Assembly: GCA_916613615.1 (NCBI GenBank)
Contig: OU744727.1
Span: 22,100,777 to 22,164,776, forward strand
Direction of reading: 5' to 3'
Length of the DNA stretch: 64,000 bases
Origin: Steromphala cineraria
Taxonomy: Eukaryota > Mollusca > Gastropoda > Trochida > Trochidae
A program made the translations under genes and the position numbers. Shown piece by piece: positions 1-11,178 of this stretch. Every line of letters starts with the position of its first letter. Within the stretch, counting starts at the first letter, position 1. The notes below the pieces were generated by a model, which was not told the DNA's origin, searched no databases, and saw nothing but the letters and a program-made list of their open reading frames with translations.

Positions 1-413
1 GTGGACCGGTTGATGCCTCAACACTCAAATCTGCATAGTTGTAACCCTGCAGAGAGTTCCAGTTTAATGTACAGTCACAGTTGATATTCAGTTTTGAGTG
101 ACAAATTTTCAAATTGATTTTAATATATATGTTGATAATATTGATATGAAGTTCAATTTCTATTGCTAGAGTCAGCCTCTGAAGGCTAGGGATTGAATCC
201 CGCAAAATCATTTTTCAAAATGTTTACACATCTTGTATAAAGGAATCTGTATTTTAGCAGTTTTATACTATTTAGAGATGTTTTTAGACAATACATATCT
301 TATATCTTTTTAATTTTTTCAGTTAACAATTATTCAATTGATTCGATTGGATTGTGAATGACCACTGTGCAATTAGAAAGTCAAACATTTGGCAGGTAGG
401 AATGGATGCAAAC
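1..413. other. Intron 36 (partial)
   Basis: AT-rich intron. A B-box-like GATTGAATCCC near 191 resembles the 3' half of a tRNA-derived repeat; no intact tRNA can be folded. Nothing else supported. Confidence 0.5.
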
Positions 414-588
414 CTCAACAGTTAAGAAGTACTGGTGTCCCTCCTTGATGTTATTCGCAGTATCCAGGTAGTGACACAGCTCCTCTGTTGCTGTGAATGG
501 GACTATGTCACTGTATCCTGGCTTCGTACCCAGAGCAACCCAGTATACTTTCATGCCACTCTCATCATCCATGAAAACATCGATCCAG
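414..588 (-). CDS. Exon 36: last exon inside the window
   Basis: Acceptor TTTCAG, donor GTTTGC, phase 2 in and 0 out. Contains VFMDDESGMKVYWVALG and HQYFLTVE. The open donor and the half-finished module show that the gene continues left of base 1. Confidence 0.85.
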
Positions 589-754
589 CTGAAATGACAC
601 AGGGTGTTAACTCGTTAGATACTTGGTGAAAGGTAAAGAGCTTAGAGTGGACATGGAACACACAAAAAAGTGAGAGAAACGAGACTCGCAAAAGGGGAAA
701 GGTTGAGAAGCTACAGTTTTTTACCAAAGGACAAGAGGCACACAAGGGACGTAC

Positions 755-887
755 CAGATACGGAAACTGTGTGAAGCGATGTATCGGTTCTGCAGCTGAA
801 TCTGACGTCCCGTGAGAACTGGAGGCGACGAGTCCACAACAAATGCTTCCGACACAGCTGTACTGGTCCTGTTGACATGGTCACTGG
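755..887 (-). CDS. Exon 35: 'FVVDSSPP' module exon
   Basis: Acceptor CTGCAG, donor GTACGT, phase 1 in and 2 out. Reads ASDHVNRTSTAVSEAFVV then DSSPPVLTGRQIQLQ. Confidence 0.88.
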
Positions 888-1016
888 CTGCAGCAATAGG
901 AAAACACTCCACTAATGTCAGGCATTTGCACAAAATTTCTGAATGAAGATAGTTCTCCTAACAATCTCTCTCTTGTTGTTGTTATAACTTCCCCAACAGA
1001 TGATTCCAAGCCTTAC

Positions 1017-1133
1017 CTCTGACACAGACGTAGATGCGCGCCCCGTTTGGTAGCTGGAGTTGGGTCATGGTGACATGGGTGACAGAACCCACGCTGTGGA
1101 AGGTCTGCACGTCTTCGCCCTCAGGGGTTGTTC
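1017..1133 (-). CDS. Exon 34 of modular gene
   Basis: Acceptor CACCAG, donor GTAAGG, phase 1 in and out. Reads GEDVQTFHSVGSVTHVTMTQ and ends ARIYVCVR, which continues into exon 35. Confidence 0.87.
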
Positions 1134-1516
1134 CTGGTGGACCAACAGAATAGTCTCAGATTTAGATAGGACTTTAGATAAACATTTCCTATGGGACAAA
1201 GTGTGAAATCAGTTTTATCGGAAACTTTTATCAATTTTTCAATCAAGTTTTTATCATTATAATACAAAATACATAATAGATGATGACCCATGATGGCTTC
1301 AGTAAATTTATCTCATACAACCTCAAGAGTGCTTGGTTATTAAAAAGTCATCACAAGTGGCATTCAAAATGGCTTTAATTACCAAAATGAACATATTAGA
1401 TTTGTAATCTTTGATGCACTAAAAAGTATTTCAATAAGACATTCATATTCCAAAGAAAATAGTAAAAGATGTTTGTGATTATATAAATTTTAAACTTTAG
1501 GATAAACTTTCCTCAC

Positions 1517-1622
1517 CTAGAGCTACCTCGTAGTAAGCAATGCCGCTGGAATGTGGAATGATGCCGGTTTTCTCTACATCAGTGAAGTCAGACCACTCTA
1601 CTTGCAAGTCAGTCGTGCTCAC
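1517..1622 (-). CDS. Exon 33 of modular gene
   Basis: Acceptor TTGTAG, donor GTGAGG, phase 0 in and 1 out. Reads VSTTDLQVEWSDFTDVE, then SSGIAYYEVAL, matching the Trp / 'SGI' strand of other modules. Confidence 0.85.
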
Positions 1623-2985
1623 CTACAATGTGCCAAATATTTCACTCTAAAATAGTAACTTGCTTTTTAAAAGAAAAAAATATTTATCATTTAAATCTAA
1701 ATATTTATATGTTTAAATGTACCTACACTACAATTGCATTATTAAATTTTACTTGGACATCACAGACTGCGTGGAACTTGTCACGTGAAACCTACATATC
1801 CGCTGGGTGGGATCTCGTCCTTCAAAGTCAAGCAAAATCAAGGATCGAAGGAAGCACCTTTTCCAAATTCTCACCAACGAAAGAGAGATTGGCGTCCATA
1901 GCAAGTGCGTGAATTGTTGGGTGAGGAATAATAATAATAATAATTGATTTTTAATAACAACATTCACGTTTATCCTCATCCAATAGTCGAGACAACTCTG
2001 ACCAGGGACGCCAACCAATAATAACAGAAACAATCTGATTATCACACAAGTATTGCAAACATACTAAGCTAAACGGTAGTTACCAAGACTCTATGTTAAC
2101 CTGCATGTCAGCACGGCTAACTATAGTATCTGGACCCTCAAACATTACTAATGAGAACATATACAAGAAAGAGCCAATGCATTTGTCATGTTAATTGGCT
2201 TGCGAAAGGACTGCAGGCCCTCCACATACCCCATGGACTAGTTTCTCAGACAGTAGGATCAAAGACAGTTTTGGATTTACAAAAGAATGATCCTTGTTGG
2301 AGTTGACGGAATAGTTTCTCTGCCTAAACGCGACTCTGATCTCGTGAGGGTTCTCCTGGATGGGTCTGACAACAACAGCATCTCTCAGCTCTTAGTGTGA
2401 GACTTCCCTTGAGGCTAGGGCGACCAAATGAATCCTTCGCCGCCTAATCACCTGGATATATATAAGCAGACCATCAGAGCTCTAACCAAGATAGAAGTAT
2501 GTAAAATAGAAATGGTGACTTGCTGTCCTGTCGACTGATTGAAGACAGCAAAGCCGAAGGACAATCCCAACAGTCCCATGTCTTCTTGACTCAAATTGGT
2601 CTTGTAGTTTATCAAACGTATGGATTGTGCTAACCAAAGCTACAATTGAAAGGAAAAGCTGAAACACCTCGGACTGGAATTTGACTCATACATGTATCTG
2701 CCTAAAAAAAGTATTGTATAGCGAAATTTCTTCACATCCTGGACCTACTAGAAGTGTCAAAGCGTCATCTGCTGCTTTATCTTCAAGAGTAGGAACGAAG
2801 GAAGATGATGGTTCTGATTGGATGGGCTTAGGGACGAGAGACGTGTCATCTCAAACACCTCCCCATGCATCACCCTCATCATTGGAGACTGTCTGTCCTG
2901 TCTGGGCATATCGGCAGCTAGAAAAATTGCGCTCATTGTATTTCAGTTTCTGTGACTGATATATATGTTAGTGGTAATGACATAC
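1623..2985. other. Intron 32 with unclassified repeat-like sequence
   Basis: Contains a short (ATA)n run near 1,930 and a stretch from about 2,080 to 2,960 with higher GC and fragmentary open frames that looks like a decayed mobile element. No motif firm enough to name a family. No exon is needed here, since exon 32 (out 0) joins exon 33 (in 0). Confidence 0.4.
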
Positions 2986-3206
2986 CTGTACTCGTCCCTT
3001 CGTGAATGCAAACACGTGCACGCTGCCAGGAAGAGGGGGCGACAGATCCACCGTGACACCGTCACTGCATCCTCTCACATTACCCAGTTCATCTGTCCAC
3101 TTCTCGAAGTCTACACTCCTTTCATCAGCACGGACACAAATATAGTATCTCATTCCATGCTGAAGACGGGTTTCATTCGGAAACACAGCGTTTATGAAAT
3201 TGTGCT
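2986..3206 (-). CDS. Exon 32: 'GVTVDLSPP' module exon
   Basis: Acceptor TTTCAG, donor GTATGT, phase 1 in and 0 out. Contains GMRYYICVRADERSVDFE and CSDGVTVDLSPPLPGSVHVF, a textbook module ending for this protein. Confidence 0.9.
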
Positions 3207-3755
3207 CTGAAATTCATAGAAAGGTTTTAAATATTGAAGTTTGAATATAACAATTGATTATGTACCGATTGTACTGTTAAAATGATTTATCAGAAGGAAT
3301 TACCATAAACTAGAATAGTGTTGTTTCACATGCAGAGAGCCTCTTTGCTGATTTGCACTCGTGTGTTGTCCAAAAGGGATTTGGTTAGCTATAATTCATA
3401 AAAAATATAAATGATAGGTTAAATTGTTCTCCCTATGTGCATTTACATTCTAGGGTATAGTAGTAGTCTTAAAAATATAAAGATTTGGCCAATTGGGTAT
3501 TTTTCTACATTTTTGTTTTAGAGAAATAGAAATGTTGTGTGTGTAGGTGGGTGTGTTTCTATTTCATTTTAGTGTCACTTTCTTTGCAACTAACAAATGT
3601 TCATAAATATAGTTCTAGGAGCATCTCTTTTGTTTTATCTAGTTTACACTTTCAATCCAATTTTGAAATAAATCAAATCATGGTTGAAGATACATTTTAC
3701 GTTGATGGTCTAGTCCACCTTCTCACAATGGCGTGTAATGTTAGATGAATAATAC

Positions 3756-4010
3756 CTGTGTGCCCACACTGCAAGACACTTGGGGCAGTGCAGGGGTCTG
3801 CGAGTTCCATGATGCTCTGTCTGCTGGTGTGAGACAGGGGGTTTGTCTGATCGCTCATCAGCACCGCCCAGGTGTAGTTCCCGTGTCTCAGGCGGGGCCA
3901 CACCCCAGACAGTATGTCAGCGTATCCAGTGTAGTCAATGTCTACGATGTCTCTCGCCCTCAACGTGTCATATTCAAACTCTTTCCCGACGTTATTTCCC
4001 TTTGAGTCAC
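3756..4010 (-). CDS. Exon 31 of modular gene
   Basis: Acceptor TTTTAG, donor GTATTA, phase 1 in and out. Contains IDYTGYADILSGVWPRL and GNYTWAVLMSDQT; ends with a two-Cys stretch APSVLQCGHTG. Confidence 0.85.
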
Positions 4011-4116
4011 CTAAAAGAGGAACAGATGAAGTGAGACTCATGTGATTTCGAAATGATTGGCACATATAAGTCTCCGATATGATATTTTCTAATTGTAGAG
4101 AGTGAAATTGACTGAC

Positions 4117-4288
4117 CGAGAACATCGAGGACGAGAGGTGGGGAGATAGCCGGGGGGTCGAGGGCGCTGCAGTCATGCACCTGTACAGTGAGGAGGGAGG
4201 CTCGTCCAGCCCTGTTGTAGCCCATCACACACATCCACCGACACCGACTCCGGTCCACCCCTCCTTCCACCTTCACGCTGAACCGCAT
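4117..4288 (-). CDS. Exon 30 of modular gene
   Basis: Acceptor TGTAG, donor GTCAGT, phase 0 in and 1 out. Reads RFSVKVEGGVDRSRCRWMC, VMGYNRAGRASLLTV and ALDPPAISPPLV. Confidence 0.87.
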
Positions 4289-4946
4289 CTACAGGGCCAA
4301 TTGTGGTATATTTGGTAATACAAAGGCAAAGTTTCTTCAAAAAGACATAGACAACGAATAGACAAACAGGCTGTCATTATATTGATAGCTTTATTATTGG
4401 TTGATGGCCAAAGCCATCAACCTTATATTACTCTTGATATTTTCACAGGAAGCCGCGCCAATCACATGTGTTGTATCCAAATCAAATTACCAATGAACAG
4501 AGCTGTAGCAAAAATGCATTACGTCACCATGTTGGTAATACAAAATATTTAGCACATTAAACTGTGGAACATGATTTCAGTTTAAATGAAATATTGCAAG
4601 AGTAATACTATTTTCTATTCAAGACACTGATAAATGTTAAAAGAGTCAATCAAAAACAACTTCATATGAAGAAGAGTCTTCATTTGTTCTAGATAAGAGC
4701 ATTATTTCGCATTCAATAATCGCAGAATCCACGATTTAATGTCGCTAATTTGGATCGCCTGGAGAATGAAAAGGAATGTTTCTGTAAGTACGCTGGTGAC
4801 ATTGAAATAAGACTAATGTTTACTAATAGATGGAGCAATTATTACCACGTTACAAGTCATACTTAACGATGTCACTAAATTGTTACGTTGAAAACATGTA
4901 TTTATCACCAGAGCTACTGATATCGTTGGTTCCAAACGTTAGCTAT

Positions 4947-5020
4947 CAGGCCTGCTTACTCAGTGGATAACGCTTTCGACTTCGGATCATAAGGATCCGG
5001 GATCGAATCTCGTCAGATGA
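4947..5020 (+). pseudogene. tRNA-Arg(UCG)-like relic or SINE head
   Basis: A-box-like TTACTCAGTGGATAACGC, an anticodon arm containing CTTCGGATCA, and a B-box GATCGAATC in tRNA order and spacing, resembling tRNA-Arg with anticodon TCG. The anticodon and T stems have mismatches, so it is a pseudogene or the tRNA-derived head of a SINE, not a working tRNA. Confidence 0.5.
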
Positions 5021-5078
5021 TCGGAGAGTATTTTGTTTTTTAGTATCTGTAATACTCCTGTTAATATAAAATTAACCA

Positions 5079-5219
5079 TCATGGCTTCTGAGTGATCAAT
5101 TTATAGGGTCTAGGAGATATCGTTTTGGCAGCACATTTTGCACAATATCCTCTCATTGTCAACGCTGTCCCACTGTCTTGAAAATCTAGTATTGTTGTGT
5201 TCAGATATGTAAATGTTTT
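5079..5219 (-). CDS. Possible alternative last exon
   Basis: Forty-six codons then TGA. Acceptor CTCAGAG would accept phase 0 from exon 29; no usable donor precedes the stop. Reads KTFTYLNTTILDFQDSG, then MRGYCAKCAAKTISP. It starts like the exon 25/30 strands but ends the frame, so it may be an alternative terminal exon that truncates the protein, or a decayed exon. No clear polyadenylation signal was seen close by. Confidence 0.35.
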   Translation of the reverse strand, partial: KTFTYLNTTILDFQDSGTALTMRGYCAKCAAKTISPRPYKLITQKP

Positions 5220-5538
5220 CTCTGAGATGTGAAAAAGAGTGACTTTGAATGATAAGTAGAATATCACCCTCGTGTCTTTTTATATAAAATATAACAACAC
5301 TCGATAAATGTAAAATAAAATCATAATCATGTTGATAGAAATTAATTTTGAAATTAACTTTAATTGATTGATCAATACTCGTGCTAATACTAGTGCTGGT
5401 ACCCAGTGCTGTTACTGTTCACTAATCTCCCAAATTGGTCGACTTATCACAACCTTCATCTGTGGCATCAACCATGCCTTTTTTAAAGGCTTTTCTTGTT
5501 AATTGTATGTTACATATGCAAATGAAAAATCAACGTAC

Positions 5539-5709
5539 CGTATCACCGCCATCCAATATCTCCTGTGATTCGATCTGTTTCCATGTAGTCAGCATTCGTC
5601 TTGCCTGCATATCGTCGGAGAGTCCCCATTCATACCTCTCCATCGCGTCATATGCCTCAGATTTTATCAGGATGTCAGGGTCATAGAAACGATCCATTTC
5701 CACTGTAAT
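5539..5709 (-). CDS. Exon 29 of modular gene
   Basis: Fifty-seven codons, acceptor TCTAG, donor GTACGT, phase 0 in and out. Reads ITVEMDRFYDPDILIKSEAY, then LTTWKQIESQEIL. Helix-like, unlike the beta-rich modules. Confidence 0.82.
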
Positions 5710-5789
5710 CTAGATGCACGAGAGAATTAAATCAGAGTACATTCTATATTAAATATATATAACTGAAGTTGTGGCCTTATTACAGCGAC

Positions 5790-5987
5790 TCTCTGCCTCA
5801 ATGACTAGCATACTCACTTGTTAACTGACAAACTAACCTACTGACTGACCAAGTAATTCATTGACATATCCTTTAGCTCACTCACTTACTGATTAATTGA
5901 ACCTCAAACTTATTTACTCACTTAGTGACTTGCTCACTTACCAACTGACTGTCTAACAGTAACGGATTCAGTGACCCACTGACTAAC
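5790..5987. repeat. ACTCACT/ACTGACT low-complexity tract downstream of exon 28
   Basis: Irregular iteration of ACTCACTTACTGACT-like words. On the gene strand these read as GTAAGT, GTGAGT and GTCAGT, so the intron just after the exon 28 donor is packed with donor-like sites. Confidence 0.75.
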
Positions 5988-6217
5988 CTGTGAGTTGTCT
6001 CCCTGCTGGTGGTGCTGGAGATTGATGGTCCCGGGTTTGGGCGGGCTGGTGATGATTGTTGTTCCGTTACTGTAGGTTGGACTGGAGCAGACGAGTCCTG
6101 CACAGAATCTGACAGCAGCTCGGTAGGTGGAGCCCGGGGAGAGACGAGCACTGCCTGTGAATACTCGTGAAACCTGTCCAACACGCTCATACTCACGCAC
6201 CGTCCTCCATTTAGAAT
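5988..6217 (-). CDS. Exon 28 of modular gene
   Basis: Acceptor TTGTTAG, donor GTTAGT, phase 1 in and 0 out. Contains STYRAAVRFCAGLVCSS and TITSPPKPGTINLQ-like text. Downstream intron is a low-complexity tract rich in better donor-like sites (see findings); the phase-0 entry of exon 29 supports GTTAGT as the one used. Confidence 0.85.
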
Positions 6218-6398
6218 CTAACAAATAAAAAATTAAACTGTACACTTATTGATAGTAGTTTTAGAAATTTGAACAAAGGCTAAATCATTTGAGCTTGGTA
6301 AATATTACCACATTTGATATATTTCAATCATTTATGGTTGACTTGAGTATCGTGAATCGGGAAATGTTCTCTGTAGGTTCTGTTCTTGATGTGTTCAC

Positions 6399-6528
6399 CT
6401 GAGTGCGGCAGCCTCTCCTCCAAACTCCAGCTCACATCCGAGTAGCGCTCTATGTCCCCGTGAGACCGCGCCCAGTGAGCCGTGTACACAGACGTGGAGC
6501 TCTGGTAGTCCTTGTCCAACTCACAGCT
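6399..6528 (-). CDS. Exon 27 of modular gene
   Basis: Acceptor GAATAG, donor GTGAAC, phase 0 in and 1 out. Reads SCELDKDYQSSTSVYTAHW, then YSDVSWSLEERL. Confidence 0.82.
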
Positions 6529-7264
6529 CTATTCAACACACACCAAGGAGAATTTTGCGATCAGACATTTGGCATCTAAATGATGTTACTAAATACAAGG
6601 TAATATTTTATGTTTCTCTTCACGTGACGTCTGTGATTTGCATAGGGAAATATCCGTTTGCTATATCCTATTGAGTACACTAAAAGAATTAATTATCTTT
6701 GCTTAAATTTATTAACATTATCCGAAGCGTCTACGAAAACATTTAAGAAATGAAGTGCTTCTAGATACATGTACCTTATGACACTTATTGGCTAAATATG
6801 TACATTTGATTTCATTTTATAAAAAGCGCTCAGTTCTAAGGATAACTTAACATTTTAAAGAAAACTTCATCAAGTTGAACTTCAAAGATAATCAAAAGGC
6901 AACCACATGTGGTAATCCAATTTGGCAATAGAAAGACTTTTCACTCAGTCATTTTTTGTCAGTTTTCTGTGGGTTTTTTTCTTGAAAAAGCATGCTTTCT
7001 GGGGTCTATATTGGGGGCAACATAGTCACCATATTAGATAAACATATCATCTTGTCCATATGATTATGATTTTTAAAAAGTTTTTGGTTATGGAGGATCT
7101 AAAAGGATGATAACTTTAATAAGAAGCCACAGAGCGAACGAATGTCGTGTCATGCGATTTAGATTTAGTTAATCGATTCTTTCAGGCCTGATGAGCTTAT
7201 AGACCAGGTGAATGGCTTAAATGTCACTTAAAGATTGAGATACAAAAACAAGAGATTTTCTCAC

Positions 7265-7299
7265 ATCTTGATCCTTCGAACTTGGTGATGACGAGTCCA
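7265..7299 (-). CDS. Exon 26: 35-base micro-exon
   Basis: Only 35 bases, acceptor TTGCAG, donor GTGAGA, phase 1 in and 0 out. Reads VDSSSPSSKDQD, a degenerate 'VD.SPP' module ending, and restores phase between exons 25 and 27. Confidence 0.68.
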
Positions 7300-7462
7300 C
7301 TGCAACAAAATAGTTTTCTCAAAAAAATGTTTGTTACATAACTTGCCATGCTCTTAGTTTATCAAGAAAAGATTAAACAAAATCCATATTCCAAGTATTA
7401 TTCAATTCGAACAGCAAAAGATTTGAAGTTATTTGGAATAGGTTCTGGTGCATCTATGATAC

Positions 7463-7595
7463 CTTTTCTACACCATGGTCCATCTTTGATAATGATATGT
7501 GACATATCTAAACCGCTTCTTATGACAAAGAGCCCGTTTGACGATGAAGATATTTTCCCAGCGCTATTTGAGGCTTCTACTGTCACGAAGTACTT
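7463..7595 (-). CDS. Exon 25 of modular gene
   Basis: Acceptor TTTCAG, donor GTATCA, phase 0 in and 1 out. Starts KYFVTVEASNSAGKISSSS, a clear module strand. Confidence 0.8.
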
Positions 7596-7740
7596 CTGAA
7601 ATAAAATTGTCCGAACGTATACTCAGAATAAATAAAGACAAATGGGAGAATATAAAAGATTCCGTTCAGAATAATTGAATATTAATTTGTTTTACCAGAT
7701 ACTAGTAATACAGACAGATAAACTTAAACAGTAAACGTAC

Positions 7741-7938
7741 TTGATTTTCCTCCAGTTTCAATCCAACAATAGTAAACCGAAGTTGACTGCCAACACTGAC
7801 AAATGGTCTGATTTGAGTTCCCAAGGGTTCTGTGCCTACACCAATCCTGTAGGTGAGGTTCTGTCCTACAGACTGAAAGCCATGCCAACTTGCAGAGAGA
7901 CTTGTGGTAGAAAGCTGGTGGTCATTGTCGAGGAAACT
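7741..7938 (-). CDS. Exon 24 of modular gene
   Basis: Sixty-six codons, acceptor CTTCAG, donor GTACGT, phase 0 in and out. Contains LSASWHGFQSVGQNLTYRIG and FTIVGLKLEENQ. Confidence 0.87.
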
Positions 7939-8038
7939 CTGAAGAAAGGACACATTTGGGTTGGGTTGATTGTTCAACATTTCTTAGGATAAATTACGGC
8001 AATAAAAAAAGTGAGATTAAGAGCCATCAGATACCTAC

Positions 8039-8322
8039 GTTCGTGTTGAAGAAATGCTGTTCCTCTACAGGACAAATGTCGATGACGACACCTTGAGCCG
8101 GCAGTCTGACGTCATGCAAGTATGGCTCCGAGCGAGCCACAGTAGACAGCCCGACCAGGTTGGTGACTCTGACAGACAGGAAGTACGTGTGGCTGTGGTG
8201 CAGATCCCAGTGCAGACCACTCACGGGTACAGCTGCACATGTCGGCGACCAGCTCAGTACACAGCTGCCTCCAGCTTCCACAGCTCGGAATGGACGCACA
8301 ACAGATGACAACAGATTGGTCC
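8039..8322 (-). CDS. Exon 23 of modular gene
   Basis: Acceptor TTCCAG, donor GTAGGT, phase 1 in and 0 out. Contains YFLSVRVTNLVGLSTV and GVVIDICPVEEQH, a variant of the module ending in which Cys replaces one Pro context. Confidence 0.87.
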
Positions 8323-8402
8323 CTGGAACCATGGAGTGAAGACATGCAATGCAATTATATAAAAGAAATTCTAATATGATTTTCATTAGATATGATACTC
8401 AC

Positions 8403-8553
8403 CAACTGCGACTTCATACTTGAGATGATCAGTCTCTGGGTCTGAGAAGGTTGATGTCTCCCACTGAGCTATGAGGTAGTCTCCATCAAGGCGCGTAGCT
8501 ATGGTCCCAGTAAAAGATGGAGCAAGTGTGTGGACGATGACTGGACCAAGTAC
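8403..8553 (-). CDS. Exon 22 of modular gene
   Basis: Acceptor ATGTAG, donor GTGAGT, phase 0 in and 1 out. Reads VLGPVIVHTLAPSF, then IAQWETSTFSDPETD. It follows the donor-side satellite. Confidence 0.85.
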
Positions 8554-8559
8554 CTACAT

Positions 8560-10028
8560 AAATACACATATAGTGACAGTGATACCTAATGGTTGTAAGT
8601 GAGAGGTTAAGAGAGGACCAGAAGAGAATGGTACCTTGGTGGAGGAGAGACCGGCCCTGTTGGTAGCTCTGAGTGCAATGTATAGTGAGTTCGGTTACGA
8701 GAAGACCAGAAGAGAATGGTACCTTGGTGCAGAAGAGACTAGGCCTGTTGGTAGCTCTGAGTGCAATGTATAGTGAGTTAGGTTGAGAGCAGACCAGAAG
8801 AGAACAGTACCTTGGTTGAGGAGAGACCGGCCCTGTTGGTAGCTCTGAGTGCAATGTATAGTGAGTTAGGTTAAGAGAAGACCAGTGAGAATGGTACCTT
8901 GGTGAAGGAGAGACCGGCCCTGTTGGTAGCTCTGAGTGCAATGTATAGTGAGTTCGGTTACGATAAGATCAGAAGAGAATGGTACCCTGGTTGAGGAGAG
9001 ACCGGCCCTGTTGGTAGCTCTGAGTGCAATGTATAGTGAGTTAGGTTAAGAGAAGACCAGAAGAGAATGGTACCGGGGTGGAGGAGAGACCGGCCCTGTT
9101 GGTAGCTCTGAGTGCAATGTATAGTGAGTTCAGTTAAGAGAAGACCAGTAGAGAATAGTACCTTGGTGGAGGAGCGACCAGCCCTGTCTGCAGCTCTGAG
9201 TGCAATGTATAGTGAGTTAGGTTAAGAGAAGACCAGAAGAGAATGGTACCTTGGTGGAGGAGAGACCGGCCCTGTTGGTAGCTCTGAGTGCAATGTATAG
9301 TGAGTTCGGTTACGAGAAGACCAGAAGAGAATGGTACCTTGGTGCAGAAGAGACCAGGCCTGTTGGTAGCTCTGAGTGCAATGTATAGTGAGTTAGGTTG
9401 AGAGCAGACCAGAAGAGAACAGTACCTTGGTTGAGGAGAGACCGGCCCTGTTGGTAGCTCTGAGTGCAATGTATAGTGAGTTCGGTTACGATAAGATCAG
9501 AAGAGAATGGTACCCTGGTTGAGGAGAGACCGGCCCTGTTGGTAGCTCTGAGTGCAATGTATAGTGAGTTAGGTTAAGAGAAGACCAGAAGAGAATGGTA
9601 CCGGGGTGGAGGAGAGACCGGCCCTGTTGGTAGCTCTGAGTGCAATGTATAGTGAGTTCAGTTAAGAGAAGACCAGTAGAGAATAGTACCTTGGTGGAGG
9701 AGCGACCAGCCCTGTCTGCAGCTCTGAGTGCAATGTATAGTGAGTTAGGTTAAGAGAAGACCAGAAGAGAATGGTACCGGGGTGGAGGAGAGACCGGCCC
9801 TGTTGGTAGCTCTGAGTGCAATGTATAGTGAGTTCAGTTAAGAGAAGACCAGTAGAGAATAGTACCTTGGTGGAGGAGCGACCAGCCCTGTCTGCAGCTC
9901 TGAGTGCAATGTATAGTGAGTTAGGTTAAGAGAAGACCAGAAGAGAATAGTACCTTGGTGGAGGAGAGACCGGCCGTGCTGGTAGCTCTGAGTGCAATGT
10001 ATAGTGAGTTAGGTTAAGAGATTGGTAC
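8560..10028 (-). repeat. Donor-edge minisatellite (about 88-bp unit, about 16 extra copies of exon 21 end)
   Basis: Each unit holds 48 bases matching the end of exon 21 (encoding YIALRATNRAGLSSTK), its donor GTACCA or a variant, and about 40 intron bases. The repeated plus-strand landmark is GCTCTGAGTGCAATGTATAG, recurring about every 88 bases. Copies differ by a few bases and by subtypes such as TTGGTGGAGG versus GGGGTGGAGG, and longer blocks recur. It lies in the intron between exons 21 and 22. Confidence 0.93.
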
Positions 10029-10250
10029 CTTGGTGGAGGAGAGACCGGCCCTGTTGGTAGCTCTGAGTGCAATGTAGAAGGTCTGGGCCTGAGACAGGAG
10101 TGGGTGCGAGGTCTGGAAGTTGGGGTGATGCTGAGTGGAGGTAAAGGGCAGGAGATCCGGAGCTGAGTCATCTGTAGCATCAGACATCAGACCAAGCTCA
10201 TAGTCGTAGATTCCGCTCTCCTCGTCCCCTCCGGTCCAATTCACATACAG
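10029..10250 (-). CDS. Exon 21: 'GGDEESGI' module exon; source of the donor-side satellite
   Basis: Seventy-four codons, acceptor CTCAG, donor GTACCA, phase 0 in and out. Reads YVNWTGGDEESGIYDYELGL and ends YIALRATNRAGLSSTK. Its last 48 bases, with the donor and about 40 intron bases, are the unit of the tandem array at 8,560-10,028. Confidence 0.9.
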
Positions 10251-10479
10251 CTGAGAACATTTGGCAAGTTATAAGTGGACATTATATACCATGGAAGTCA
10301 ACAATACACCTCTAAAGAACGACTCTTAAACTTTGATGATAATAAATTTAGGAAATATTATATGTGAATAAGCATAAATAAACAAATCTTCATTAATACC
10401 AGTAAAGCAGAAAAAATACTGTAATGTTATCTTTTCCATTACTGAGTAAAAAATTACAGCAGACTTAAATGGAACTTAC

Positions 10480-10639
10480 TTCGTTGTCTTTTCGTAAGTA
10501 AAATGTTTTGAAGAAAGTATCCGGCAAGGCAGCTAACAAAGAACACTCCTGGTCGGGTATGTTCCGTACACTTCCATTCTGCACACGATTGAGGGGGAAC
10601 TCAGACAGATGCTGGAGGCTGATCTCAGCTGCTTTGGAA
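10480..10639 (-). CDS. Exon 20 of modular gene
   Basis: Acceptor CCACAG, donor GTAAGT, phase 2 in and 0 out. Reads SKAAEISLQHLSEFPLN, then NIPDQECSLLAALPDTFF. Confidence 0.85.
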
Positions 10640-10762
10640 CTGTGGACAAAGAAATGATAACACTTATATGTATAGTTGGATGTCATTCACTTTTAATCTC
10701 ATGGGTAAAAACCATCAACAAGACGAGTAAGTTTGTTCATGATATTTTAGTAATAATCTTAC

Positions 10763-11037
10763 CTGCAAACTAAATCTGGAGATAAAACAAGAGAGCGTCG
10801 TCTTTGATCATCAATGACCCAAACTGAGTTGTCTGATGTTTTAACTAGGCCACCTACAATTCTTGCATCTCGAACCGTCACCTCACTTATACTCGGGGGC
10901 GTTGTGTCGATAGTCACTCCGTCTGAACACACTGGGGCGGAAGTTGCCAGAGCACCGTTGTAAGCAAGAACAGTCACGTGATAACGTCCAGGGGACGGCG
11001 CCCTCCATGATGCCACATTTGCAGATGTTTCGGAAAC
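10763..11037 (-). CDS. Exon 19: 'GVTIDTTPP' module exon
   Basis: Acceptor GCACAG, donor GTAAGA, phase 0 in and 2 out. Contains GRYHVTVLAYNGAL and CSDGVTIDTTPPSISEVTV. Confidence 0.9.
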
Positions 11038-11178
11038 CTGTGCCAAGTATCTTAATTAACCACAGAATATTTAACAGGATATTTAAAATAATTATTTCAT
11101 CCAAAACAGATCTTTGGAGAATTTTCGCAGATGCCCAATGAATTGTGAACATCTTACCGATTAAAGAATGAGGCTTAC

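Noticed and set aside
1749..2045. 98-residue minus-strand frame with a hydrophobic start
   Set aside because: Driven by an ATA microsatellite and decayed repeat; not required by the exon phases and without good splice sites.
3697..4176. 159-residue frame treated as one exon
   Set aside because: Only 3,756-4,010 lies between proper splice sites; the rest is readthrough into introns.
8486..9469. Long minus-strand frames with repeated HSELPTGPVS text
   Set aside because: These are the wrong frame of the donor-edge satellite; the true exon frame reads YIALRATNRAGLSSTK.
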